NCBI GenBank assembly: GCA_018223435.1
Contig: JAGTTO010000001.1
Location: 2,852,001 to 2,916,000, forward strand
Direction: 5' to 3'
Source of the DNA: Lachnospiraceae bacterium Marseille-Q4251
Lineage (GTDB): Bacteria > Bacillota > Clostridia > Lachnospirales > Lachnospiraceae
DNA length: 64,000 nt
The notes beneath the pieces were generated by a model. The model was not told the origin of the DNA. It did no database searches and was given only the letters and a program-made list of their open reading frames with translations. Of this stretch, positions 16,267-28,213 are shown piece by piece. The stretch's first letter is position 1, and each line of letters opens with the position of its first letter. The translations under genes and the position numbers were made by a program.

Positions 16267-17901
16267 ATGAGCAGTAAAGAAAAGGAAAAAAGGGATTTTC
16301 CAAGAAATATCCGTCAGATCGGAGATCCGGGCAAAGAGAAACGGATCTACCTGGAAGACTACGCAGTGGCATATTTAAGAGAAGTAAAGGGAGCGGTTCT
16401 CTTTGGCGAGCTGGTGCGGATAAAGGGAGCGCGCTGCTATTTTATCAGCGGAGCCGTGGAGGTGCCCGAGGGAGATTTCTCCGAGGAAAACTGGAACTAT
16501 GTCACGGAGGAGGCCGGAAAGTCTTTTGAAGGCTTGAGCGTCATCGGCTGGTTCCTGCGGGCCGAAGAGATTCCGGAGGAATTAAACGAGGAGGACATGC
16601 ATGTATACAAAGAACATTTTCCGGGAAGAGAGGCAGTTCTGGTTGTATACAATGAGCTGGATCAGGAAGAAGCGGTCTATCTGACGCTGGATGGCTTTTT
16701 GCAGAAGCAGGCCGGACACTATATTTATTATGAGAAAAATCCCGAGATGCAGGAGTATCTGGTGAGCCGCAATCTTGGAAAATCTGTGGAAAAAGAGGCG
16801 GTCATTTCCGATGAGGCGATCCACAGCTTCCGCCGGATTCTGGGGGCCAAGAAGCAGGAAAAAGAGTCGGTAGAAAAGGAAGAAATCGCCGAAGAGCAGC
16901 AGTCGGCAGCCTCTCTTCCGCTGAAAAGCTTCTGGAAAAGAGAAGTGCAGGCGGAAGGGAAAGAAGAGAGGACTCCGGAAGTGGAAAAGAAGGAGGAAGC
17001 GAAGGGTGCGGAACTTCAGCCGAAAACCATCGCGAAAGAAAAGCCGGAGAAAACAGAAGAGCCAGCTGTCGAAAAGCCGGTCAAAAATGCAGGGAAAGAG
17101 AAAAGCGACAGAGAGTCGCCGAAGATCCGGACCCTGCATTTTCTGTATACAGCCAGCACGTTTCTCGTACTGACGATCCTTGTCATTGGCGTCACGATGA
17201 TCAACAATTATGACCAGATGAAAAAGATGGAGCAGACGATGGCGCGGATGACGGAAGGGGCCATGGTGTCTGGAAGAGTGGTGGAGACAGAAAAAATGGT
17301 TATAGACGGGCGAACCGGTGAGACAGAGCTTCTTCCGGGGATTCTGACGGAGAGTGAGCAAAGTTCCGAGCCGGAAACGGATGTGGAGAACGCTGGTATG
17401 GCTGTAAATCAGAGTGAAAATGCCGGGGAAGCGGTAAATACGCTGAGCGATGGAGCAGAAGCGTCCGGTGTACAGACTGGTACTCTAATGGATCAGCAGG
17501 GGAGCCTGGGACAGCAGACGGGCACTCCGGGACAGGCAGCCACAGCACCAGAACAGAAGAGCGGTATGGACGAAAATACGGATTCCGCTCAGATCCTGGC
17601 GCAGTCAGCCGGTACGCAGCAGGAAGGCGCTCTCACACAGCAGGAGACAGAAGCAGAGACGGCGGCATCGGTTTCGGCTGGCATCACAGACAGCAGCCAG
17701 GAAGCGGCAGTATCCGCTCTGCCGGATCAGGCCCCGGCCCATGCAAGCCAGGCGGTCTACACGGTGAAATTCGGCGATACCCTGGCAGATATCTGCAACC
17801 GCTATTACGGTTCCACGGACCGCCTTCAGGAACTCTGTGACCTGAACGGCATCATGAACCCCAACGCGATTTTGCCCGGGCAAAAGTTGGTCCTTCCATA
17901 G
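16267..17901 (+). CDS. Membrane-anchored LysM-domain protein
   Basis: 544 residues in four parts: an N-terminal globular cytoplasmic domain of unknown function (about 10-170), an acidic/Lys-rich coiled segment (about 185-280), one transmembrane helix (LYTASTFLVLTILVIGVTMI, about 290-310), a long Gln/Thr/Glu-rich extracytoplasmic linker, and a C-terminal LysM motif (VKFGDTLADICNRYYGSTDR to LPGQKLVLP). LysM binds peptidoglycan, so the protein probably links membrane and wall, perhaps in spore or cell-wall maturation. Start at 16267: GGGAGAGGAG upstream. In-frame ATGs at 16204 and upstream are less well placed. The yyaC-like gene next door is consistent with sporulation but does not prove it. 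Confidence 0.78.
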   Translation: MSSKEKEKRDFPRNIRQIGDPGKEKRIYLEDYAVAYLREVKGAVLFGELVRIKGARCYFISGAVEVPEGDFSEENWNYVTEEAGKSFEGLSVIGWFLRAEEIPEELNEEDMHVYKEHFPGREAVLVVYNELDQEEAVYLTLDGFLQKQAGHYIYYEKNPEMQEYLVSRNLGKSVEKEAVISDEAIHSFRRILGAKKQEKESVEKEEIAEEQQSAASLPLKSFWKREVQAEGKEERTPEVEKKEEAKGAELQPKTIAKEKPEKTEEPAVEKPVKNAGKEKSDRESPKIRTLHFLYTASTFLVLTILVIGVTMINNYDQMKKMEQTMARMTEGAMVSGRVVETEKMVIDGRTGETELLPGILTESEQSSEPETDVENAGMAVNQSENAGEAVNTLSDGAEASGVQTGTLMDQQGSLGQQTGTPGQAATAPEQKSGMDENTDSAQILAQSAGTQQEGALTQQETEAETAASVSAGITDSSQEAAVSALPDQAPAHASQAVYTVKFGDTLADICNRYYGSTDRLQELCDLNGIMNPNAILPGQKLVLP

Positions 17902-17991
17902 ACAGCGGAAAATCTCTGTGCTATACTGAAAAAGCGTCTGGTTCCGCAGTTTTCTGCGAAAAAGAGGTAAATCTACGAAAGAGTGTGGAGG

Positions 17992-19164
17992 ATGAATAAG
18001 ATAAAGAATTTTTTGCATGGAATTTCAGAAAAGATGAAAAATAAAGGAAAGAAGCTTTTCGACTATAGCTGGAAGCGCTATCTGGTGTCGTTTTTCATTC
18101 TTGTCCTTCTGATCGGTGTACTGGTCGTCATCCTTCGGGTGGAAGAAGACTATACGGTCTTAAGCAGCTATGAAAAATCAGACACTTCCAGCACCCAGTA
18201 TCTTGCTTTCGGAAAACGAATGTTCAAGTACAGTGCCGACGGCGTCTCCTGTATGGATGGAAATGGACAGACGCTCTGGAACTGTACCTTTAGCATGCAG
18301 AGTCCTATCGCGGACGTCTGTGAGGGTTCCGTGGTGGTGGCGGATCAGCAGGGAACTGACGTTTATATTTTCGATGAAAAAGGACAGAAAGGACAGTTTA
18401 AGACCCTTCTCCCGATCGAAAAGGTAAAAGTTGCCCGCCAGGGCGTGGTAGCTGCCGTTCTCACCGATGAAGATGTGACCTGGATCAACCTTTACGATAC
18501 ACAGGGCGGCGAGATTGCCAAGATGCGGACCACAGTGAAGGAATCCGGTTATCCGATGGATATTGCTCTTTCGCCAGACGGAATGAAGATCATGGTGTCG
18601 TTCCTCTGGCCGGATCAAAGTGGGATTCAGACCCGCGTGGGCTTCTATAATTTTGACAGTATCGGTCAGACTGAGGAAAATAACCAGGTAAGCCTTCTGA
18701 CCTATGATGGCGTGGTGGCACCTTCCGTGTATTTTGTGGATGAGCGACGTTCGGTGGTTCTCAGAAACAACGGATTCAGCGTCTGCCAGGGAGCGGAGAT
18801 CCCCACGGAAAAAGTCAGCGTGGATTTTGACGAGGAGATCCTGACTGCTTTCCATGACGACGGAAAGATTGGTTTCATCTTCAAGAGCGACAAGGCGGAC
18901 TATAAATACAAGATACTGGTCTACAATCTCAACGGCCACTGCACCATGAAGAAATATTTGAATATGGATTACCGTCAGGCAAAGATGATGGAGGGAAATA
19001 TTCTTCTCATCAATGATAAAGGCTTCCAGGTCTACTCCAGCAGAGGAAGAAAACGAGTGGATGTGACCTACAAAAAGGCGGTAGAGGACGTGGCCAGTGT
19101 GCCGGGCCTCGGAAAATATATGGTTGTCAGCAATGGCCATACGGAATTGATAAGGGTGAAATGA
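17992..19164 (+). CDS. DUF5711-type single-pass membrane protein with beta-propeller-like ectodomain
   Basis: About 390 residues: short basic cytoplasmic tail, one transmembrane helix (YLVSFFILVLLIGVLVVIL), then an extracytoplasmic domain of repeated strands such as VSCMDGNGQTLWNCTF, DVYIFDEKGQ and MDIALSPDGMKIMVSF that look like propeller blades. Function unknown. GGAGG (17987-17991) directly abuts the ATG at 17992, which is too close for a normal site; the in-frame GTG at 17983 is an alternative start. It is followed 1 bp later by a CvpA-family gene, so the two are co-transcribed. Confidence 0.75.
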   Translation: MNKIKNFLHGISEKMKNKGKKLFDYSWKRYLVSFFILVLLIGVLVVILRVEEDYTVLSSYEKSDTSSTQYLAFGKRMFKYSADGVSCMDGNGQTLWNCTFSMQSPIADVCEGSVVVADQQGTDVYIFDEKGQKGQFKTLLPIEKVKVARQGVVAAVLTDEDVTWINLYDTQGGEIAKMRTTVKESGYPMDIALSPDGMKIMVSFLWPDQSGIQTRVGFYNFDSIGQTEENNQVSLLTYDGVVAPSVYFVDERRSVVLRNNGFSVCQGAEIPTEKVSVDFDEEILTAFHDDGKIGFIFKSDKADYKYKILVYNLNGHCTMKKYLNMDYRQAKMMEGNILLINDKGFQVYSSRGRKRVDVTYKKAVEDVASVPGLGKYMVVSNGHTELIRVK

Positions 19165-19165
19165 T

Positions 19166-19933
19166 ATGGACAGTACAATGGTTTTGAAGATCATCATCGG
19201 CCTGATTATCTTTCTATACGCTCTTCGGGGAATGCGAAAAGGCTTTATCCGGACGTTGATGTCCATGGCTTTTCTCATCATGGCAGCAGTGCTGGTCTAT
19301 TTTGCCAACCCTACGGTGAGCAGTTTTCTGAAAGAAAAGACACCGGTCTATGATGTATTAGAGGATAAATGCAGGGATATTTTCAGCATGAAAAATCTTT
19401 CCCGGCTGAGTGGAAAAAAGGAAACAGCTTCCGAGGAGGAAAATGACATCAGGACCGAACCCACCCGGATCGAGCAGGCGAAGATTATTGACAGCCTAGC
19501 CCTTCCGGATCTATTGAAGACCCAGCTGGCGGAAAACAACAATGCCTCCGGCTATGCGAGCCTTGCAGTATCCGGTTTTGAAGGGTATCTGGCAGCCTTT
19601 ATGGCAAACCTGGTTCTTAGGGTCCTTTCTTATATGATAACCTTCGTGCTGGCAGTTCTGATCCTGAAGCTTCTGGTAATGACGCTGGATATTGTGGCGG
19701 AGCTTCCTCTGCTGAAGGGGGTCAATCGGGTTCTAGGGCTTCTGGTGGGAACAGCTCAGGGCATCTGTGTCGTCTGGATTCTCTTTCTCATCATTACAGT
19801 TATGGGAGGTACCGATGCAGGCAGCCGGATATTGATTCTCATCAGTCAGGATAAGGTGCTTTCTGTCTTCTATGACACAAATATCTTCCTGAAACTTCTG
19901 ATGGGAATGTTTGGAAATCTCTTTATTTCCTGA
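19166..19933 (+). CDS. cvpA: CvpA-family membrane protein
   Basis: 255 residues with four predicted helices: 6-25, about 30-48, then a hydrophilic loop (70-130), and helices near 150-175 and 185-215. The start VLKIIIGLIIFLYALRGMRKG matches the CvpA signature RGxxKGF. CvpA proteins are needed for colicin V export in E. coli and have envelope roles elsewhere; the precise function is unknown. Coupled to the upstream membrane protein and ended by a strong terminator. Confidence 0.82.
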   Translation: MDSTMVLKIIIGLIIFLYALRGMRKGFIRTLMSMAFLIMAAVLVYFANPTVSSFLKEKTPVYDVLEDKCRDIFSMKNLSRLSGKKETASEEENDIRTEPTRIEQAKIIDSLALPDLLKTQLAENNNASGYASLAVSGFEGYLAAFMANLVLRVLSYMITFVLAVLILKLLVMTLDIVAELPLLKGVNRVLGLLVGTAQGICVVWILFLIITVMGGTDAGSRILILISQDKVLSVFYDTNIFLKLLMGMFGNLFIS

Positions 19934-19936
19934 CTG

Positions 19937-19982
19937 AAAACAGCGCCGTCATCCGTGAAAACGGAGGGCGGCGCTGTTTTCA
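19937..19982 (+). terminator. Rho-independent terminator after cvpA
   Basis: AAAACAGCGCCG (19937-19948) pairs with CGGCGCTGTTTT (19969-19980). Confidence 0.9.
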
Positions 19983-20027
19983 TAAATATCAGATTTCCAG
20001 GAATGAATAAATTTTTGAAAAAATATG

Positions 20028-20056
20028 TTGACAAGAGAAAAAGAGAGTGTTATAAT
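20028..20056 (+). promoter_or_regulatory. rRNA promoter P1
   Basis: TTGACA (20028-20033), 17-bp spacer, TATAAT (20051-20056): a perfect consensus, preceded by an A/T-rich stretch like an UP element. Confidence 0.9.
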
Positions 20057-20101
20057 TCCTAACTGTTGAGCCGAACGGCTGGAAAAACTTTGAAAAAAGT
20101 A

Positions 20102-20130
20102 TTGACAGGCAGAAAACTCTTTGATATAAT
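20102..20130 (+). promoter_or_regulatory. rRNA promoter P2
   Basis: TTGACA (20102-20107), 17-bp spacer, TATAAT (20125-20130). Confidence 0.9.
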
Positions 20131-20191
20131 AAGAAAATCACTGAGGTGTTTGAAAAAGAAAAAACTTTTTGAAAAAAAGTTAAAAAAGTTC

Positions 20192-20220
20192 TTGACAAAC
20201 TCGAAAGTGTGCGATATAAT
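20192..20220 (+). promoter_or_regulatory. rRNA promoter P3
   Basis: TTGACA (20192-20197), 17-bp spacer, TATAAT (20215-20220). Preceded by a repeated AAAAACTTTTTGAAAAAAAG tract (about 20158-20180). Confidence 0.9.
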
Positions 20221-20254
20221 ATCAAAGCTGTCACGAAGACAGCAACAAAGAACC

Positions 20255-20273
20255 TTGATAACTGAACAGTGAC
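20255..20273 (+). other. 5' arm of the 16S pre-rRNA processing stalk
   Basis: TTGATAACTGAACAGTGAC pairs, with one mismatch, with GTCACTGTTGAGTTATCAA at 21937-21955 downstream of 16S. This is the long-range helix cut by RNase III in bacterial rRNA precursors. The leader between here and 16S holds an extra copy of TTTGATCCTGG (20361-20371), also found in the 16S 5' end (20390-20400). Confidence 0.8.
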
Positions 20274-20380
20274 ATATCCTTGAAAGTTCAAAAGAATATA
20301 GTTCTTAAAGAACAAAACCAAAGTAAATTTAACGGGATAAGAATTTTAGCCAAGCTAAATTTTGATCCTGGACAAACTTT

Positions 20381-21916
<1,536 letters not shown>

Positions 21917-21936
21917 AAAAGAGCTAGTAGAGGATA

Positions 21937-21955
21937 GTCACTGTTGAGTTATCAA
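21937..21955 (+). other. 3' arm of the 16S processing stalk
   Basis: Complementary to 20255-20273 (see there). Confidence 0.8.
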
Positions 21956-21972
21956 TCCGATAACTGAATATT

Positions 21973-22089
21973 TCTGGTGGCGATGCGCTTAGGGGACACA
22001 CCCGTTCCCATCCCGAACACGATGGTTAAGACCTAAGCGGCCGATGGTACTTTGCTGGAGACGGCACGGGAGAGCAGGTGGCTGCCAGA
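21973..22089 (+). rRNA. rrf: 5S ribosomal RNA, located between 16S and 23S
   Basis: Helix I arms TCTGGTGGC (21973-21981) and GCTGCCAGA (22081-22089) pair. The core CCCGTTCCCATCCCGAACAC and GCCGATGGTACT are the conserved 5S loops. About 117 nt. No second 5S copy was seen after 23S. The usual bacterial position is after 23S, so the order here is uncommon. Confidence 0.93.
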
Positions 22090-22095
22090 TTATAT

Positions 22096-22168
22096 GGGGG
22101 TGTAGCTCAGTTGGGAGAGCACCTGCCTTGCAAGCAGGGGGTCAAGAGTTCGAATCTCTCCATCTCCA
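22096..22168 (+). tRNA. tRNA-Ala (anticodon TGC)
   Basis: 73 nt, CCA not encoded. Acceptor GGGGGTG pairs with CATCTCC, D arm GCTC/GAGC, anticodon loop CTTGCAA with TGC, T loop TTCGAAT. Common in rRNA spacers. Confidence 0.95.
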
Positions 22169-22577
22169 CTTAATAATTCAGAGAGCAGCCGGAAGGCTGG
22201 CTGGGAAGCTTTTTCGAGCTTGCTCGAATAAAGCAGGCCAGACAGGCTTGACAGGATATTCGAAGAATATCCTGAACGAGGAAAACTTGTTTTCCGAGTG
22301 CTCAGGCTGCGGAGTAGTGAGAAACACTGAAAACTTAGTGTGTTTCACTGTTTGAATTATTAACCGATCATAATAAAATATGTTCGAGTATAAGAATGTA
22401 CCTTGAAAACCGCATACAGAAAAGAAAGTTTTTTCTTAAATATTTAAGAGAAAGACATCCGAGGAGATTACCGAGAGGTAATCACAAGACGTAGTGATCT
22501 TCGAGAGCTTGCTTTTGAAGACCATGAACTTGATAAAAACCCAGACCAACTGCCGTGACGCTACATGGCAGAGAAAG
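22169..22577 (+). other. Spacer between tRNA-Ala and 23S with processing helices
   Basis: No gene. AATAATTCAG just after the tRNA is complementary to the TTGAATTATT near 22352, enclosing a folded segment. GTACCTTGAAAACCGCATAC (from 22398, arm to 22422) is complementary to 25560-25584 after 23S, giving the 23S precursor stalk. Hairpins such as CAGGATATTCGAAGAATATCCTG (about 22251-22273) lie inside. Confidence 0.7.
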
Positions 22578-25472
<2,895 letters not shown>

Positions 25473-25613
25473 AGCCGAGGCTGTTCTGTAAGCGAAGCGA
25501 GCAGAACTTCCTCAAGGCAGTCTGGGTAGAAGAAAATCGGATGGAAAGAAACAAAAACATTTCTGTGTGTGGTTTTGAAGGTACATACCTAAAAGGTAGA
25601 TACCTTTAGATAA

Positions 25614-25685
<72 letters not shown>

Positions 25686-25688
25686 TAT

Positions 25689-25760
25689 GGCGCAGTAGCC
25701 AAGTGGTAAGGCAATGGTCTGCAACACCAGTATGCACCGGTTCAAATCCGGTCTGCGCCT
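25689..25760 (+). tRNA. tRNA-Cys (anticodon GCA)
   Basis: Acceptor GGCGCAG pairs with CTGCGCC, anticodon loop CTGCAAC (GCA), T arm ACCGG-TTCAAAT-CCGGT, discriminator T. Three bases after tRNA-Asn. Confidence 0.94.
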
Positions 25761-25763
25761 CTG

Positions 25764-25793
25764 AAAAGCTCTTGATATTTCAAGAGCTTTTTC
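25764..25793 (+). terminator. Terminator of the rRNA operon
   Basis: AAAAGCTCTTGA (25764-25775) pairs with TCAAGAGCTTTTT. Confidence 0.9.
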
Positions 25794-25833
25794 TTATGGC
25801 GATGAGGAAAATGCAGACAAAATCGGGAAATAA

Positions 25834-25886
25834 AGAAGCAGGAAATGATGAGACCTATGAGGTTTCGTCATTTCCTGCTTTTTTCG
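25834..25886. terminator. Terminator of the response-regulator gene (bidirectional)
   Basis: AAGCAGGAAATGATGA (from 25837) pairs with TCATTTCCTGCTT, with T-runs on both strands; it lies just after the stop of the minus-strand gene. Confidence 0.8.
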
Positions 25887-25888
25887 TT

Positions 25889-26566
25889 TTATGCTTTTTC
25901 GAGGGAGTAACCGGCTCCGCGGATGGTGCGGATCTGTACCTGAGAATTGATTTCTTTTAATTTTTTTCTGAGGAAACTGATGTAGGTCCAGATCACATTG
26001 ATATCCGCGTTGGAATCCATAACCCAGAAGGTCTCCATGAGATGCTCCGGAGAAAAGATTTTATTTGGATAGCGGAAAAATAATTCCATCAGCTGAAATT
26101 CCTTGTTGTTGAGGCGGATCTGGCTTTCGGAGGCAGAGAGCAGGTATTGTGAGCAGTCCAGCGTCGTGTTTTCGAGGGTCAGAAGTTCGGGAATGTAGGG
26201 GCTGCTCCGTCGCCCTAAGGCCCGGACACGAGCGAGAAATTCGCTGGGGGCAAAGCTTTTCGGGAGGCAGTCATCGGCGCCGGTATTGAGGGCCTGGATC
26301 CGTTCTTCAATGGCGTCCGTGCTGCAAAGATAGAGAAGGGGAGTTGCTATGCGGTTTTGACGAAGTTCCGCCAGGGTGGACAGAGAATGTTTGTCCGGGA
26401 CCGTGGAAGATACTCCAAAGATAATGAGATGAAAGGGAGAAGAAGGGCCATAGCAAAGGGCATCGCCGGGGACAGTGGCCACATCCACGGTGTAACGGTT
26501 CTTTTCCAGCAGATTCTTGAGTTTTCTGCCGATGGAGAAATCATTTTCAATCAGTAAAATTCGCAT
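25889..26566 (-). CDS. OmpR-family response regulator lacking the phospho-acceptor Asp
   Basis: 225 residues: receiver domain (1-115) and winged-helix DNA-binding domain (about 125-222, ending RTIRGAGYSLEKA). The strand that normally reads DLIILD with the phosphorylated Asp is FHLIIFGVSST here, so the acceptor is Gly; the switch Thr motif is YLCSTD. The acidic pair region (LLIENDFS) and the Lys (LPKSF) persist. It therefore probably acts without phosphorylation or through another signal. No kinase gene is adjacent. It is divergent from the VTC/DUF4956/CotH operon, whose control by this regulator is a reasonable guess. Confidence 0.86.
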   Translation of the reverse strand: MRILLIENDFSIGRKLKNLLEKNRYTVDVATVPGDALCYGPSSPFHLIIFGVSSTVPDKHSLSTLAELRQNRIATPLLYLCSTDAIEERIQALNTGADDCLPKSFAPSEFLARVRALGRRSSPYIPELLTLENTTLDCSQYLLSASESQIRLNNKEFQLMELFFRYPNKIFSPEHLMETFWVMDSNADINVIWTYISFLRKKLKEINSQVQIRTIRGAGYSLEKA

Positions 26567-26737
26567 AACATCACTACTCCTGTGTTTTTTCTAACTATAT
26601 TTTAAAGGGAAATTGTGTCTAAAAAGCGAAATAAAATGGATATTGGTCATTTTTCAAAAAGTCTTCACAATTTTTTTTAGCTGGATTTGGGGAAGAACCT
26701 ATAGAATAGAAAGAAAAACTATGGAGAGGAGAAAGAA

Positions 26738-27430
26738 ATGGAGCTGGATGGAAAGTACAGACATGAATTGAAATACAAGATCCATTTTTCAGAATATCTG
26801 GCGATTCGCCAGAGGCTGCGGTCGGTGATGCGTCCGGACCCTCATGCGGGAGCGGATGGGACTTATCAGATCCGTAGCATTTATTTTGATAACGTCTATG
26901 ATAAAGCCCTTCGGGAGAAGGTTGACGGGATCCAGAAACGGGAGAAATTTCGTATTCGTTATTATAATGACCGGTTTTCTCTTATTACGCTGGAAAAGAA
27001 GATCAAGCACAACAGCCTCTGTATGAAGAAAGATGCGGAGATCACAGAGGCAGAGTGCCGGGCGCTTCTTTCCGGGGATATGGGCTGGATGCTGGGGCAT
27101 TCGGAGGAGCTGGTGCGAGAGCTTTACTGCAAAATGAAGAGTCAGCAGCTGCGGCCCAGGGTTCTGGTTTCCTATAAGAGAGAACCTTACGTCTATGCGG
27201 CCGGAAATGTGCGTGTGACTTTTGACTCCAATATCCGGACCACGTTGTTTCACCGGGATTTTCTGGAAAATCAGGTGCGGGATATTGAGACGGAGAAGGT
27301 GCCGGGAGATATGATTCTGGAAGTGAAATTCGATGAGTTTCTTCCGGAGATCATCGCCTGCCTTCTGCAGACAGAGGGAATCCGTCAGCAAGCTTTTTCC
27401 AAGTACGGAGCCTGTCGGAAATTCGGATGA
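26738..27430 (+). CDS. VTC-domain protein (polyphosphate-polymerase-like)
   Basis: 230 residues matching the VTC tunnel domain: N-terminal RHELKYKIHFSEY, IRSIYFDNVYDKALREK, KREKFRIRYYND, LEKKIKHNSLCMKK, RPRVLVSYKREPYV, VRVTFDSNIRTT, and the C-terminal ILEVKFDEFLPE. These are the basic and acidic residues lining the polyphosphate tunnel in yeast Vtc4. In bacteria the domain is often encoded with DUF4956 and CotH-like genes, as here. AGAGGAGAAAG precedes the ATG. The activity (polyphosphate or another polymer) is unproven. Confidence 0.85.
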   Translation: MELDGKYRHELKYKIHFSEYLAIRQRLRSVMRPDPHAGADGTYQIRSIYFDNVYDKALREKVDGIQKREKFRIRYYNDRFSLITLEKKIKHNSLCMKKDAEITEAECRALLSGDMGWMLGHSEELVRELYCKMKSQQLRPRVLVSYKREPYVYAAGNVRVTFDSNIRTTLFHRDFLENQVRDIETEKVPGDMILEVKFDEFLPEIIACLLQTEGIRQQAFSKYGACRKFG

Positions 27431-27528
27431 GGATGCGCTGCAGGCGTGAGCGAGAGGTTTGGGGCAAAAAATATGCAGCGGTTTCTGAATAGTTGAGAAA
27501 ATACATAGTAATCAGGAGGAATCAATCA

Positions 27529-28200
27529 ATGAGCTTTCAAGATATTTTCAAATCCAGTTTTCTGGAGAATGTGACAGAATTTTCACTTCTGGACACCTGC
27601 ATCGGGCTGGCAGTGGCCCTGCTGGTGGGTCTTTTTATCTTTATGATCTATAAAAAGACGCTGACAGGAGTTCTTTACTCCGATGGCTTTGCGTTGACTC
27701 TCGTGGGCCTTTCGCTGGTGACGACGCTGGTGATTATGGCAGTAACGTCAAACGTGGTATTGTCCCTCGGTATGGTCGGCGCTCTTTCTATTGTCCGTTT
27801 CCGAACAGCGATCAAAGAGCCGGTGGAGATCGTCTTTCTTTTCTGGTCTCTGGCCGTCGGAATTGTCATCGGCGCAGGAATGATTCCGCTGGCGATCATC
27901 GGTTCCGCAATCATCGGTGTGATCCTGCTTCTTTTTGCCAATCGGAAAATCCGGAAACAGCCCTACATTCTGGTGGTGAGCTGCAAGGATGAGGCGGCAG
28001 AGCAGAGAATTACGGAGATTCTTGCGAAGGCTGTGGAATATTACACCGTGAAATCCAAGACAGTCAATGCGGCAGGCATCGAATTTACGGCGGAACTTCG
28101 GACAAAAGATGCGGAGACAGCTTTTGTAAACCGGATTACGGAGCTTGAGGGCGTGGGAAATGCCACACTCGTAAGTTACAACGGAGAATATATGGGATGA
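27529..28200 (+). CDS. DUF4956 membrane protein
   Basis: 223 residues: four or so hydrophobic helices in the first 145 residues (CIGLAVALLVGLFIFMIY, LTLVGLSLVTTLVIMAV, the conserved GMVGALSIVRFRTAIKEP loop, then VFLFWSLAVGIVIGAGMI and IIGSAIIGVILLLF), followed by a small cytoplasmic alpha/beta domain. GMVGALSIVRFR is the family hallmark. Start at 27529, with CAGGAGG about 9 bases upstream; the frame extends back to 27493 without a site. It sits between the VTC and CotH genes, so may form the membrane part of the same machinery. Confidence 0.85.
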   Translation: MSFQDIFKSSFLENVTEFSLLDTCIGLAVALLVGLFIFMIYKKTLTGVLYSDGFALTLVGLSLVTTLVIMAVTSNVVLSLGMVGALSIVRFRTAIKEPVEIVFLFWSLAVGIVIGAGMIPLAIIGSAIIGVILLLFANRKIRKQPYILVVSCKDEAAEQRITEILAKAVEYYTVKSKTVNAAGIEFTAELRTKDAETAFVNRITELEGVGNATLVSYNGEYMG

Positions 28201-28213
28201 TGGAGGAAAGGGT

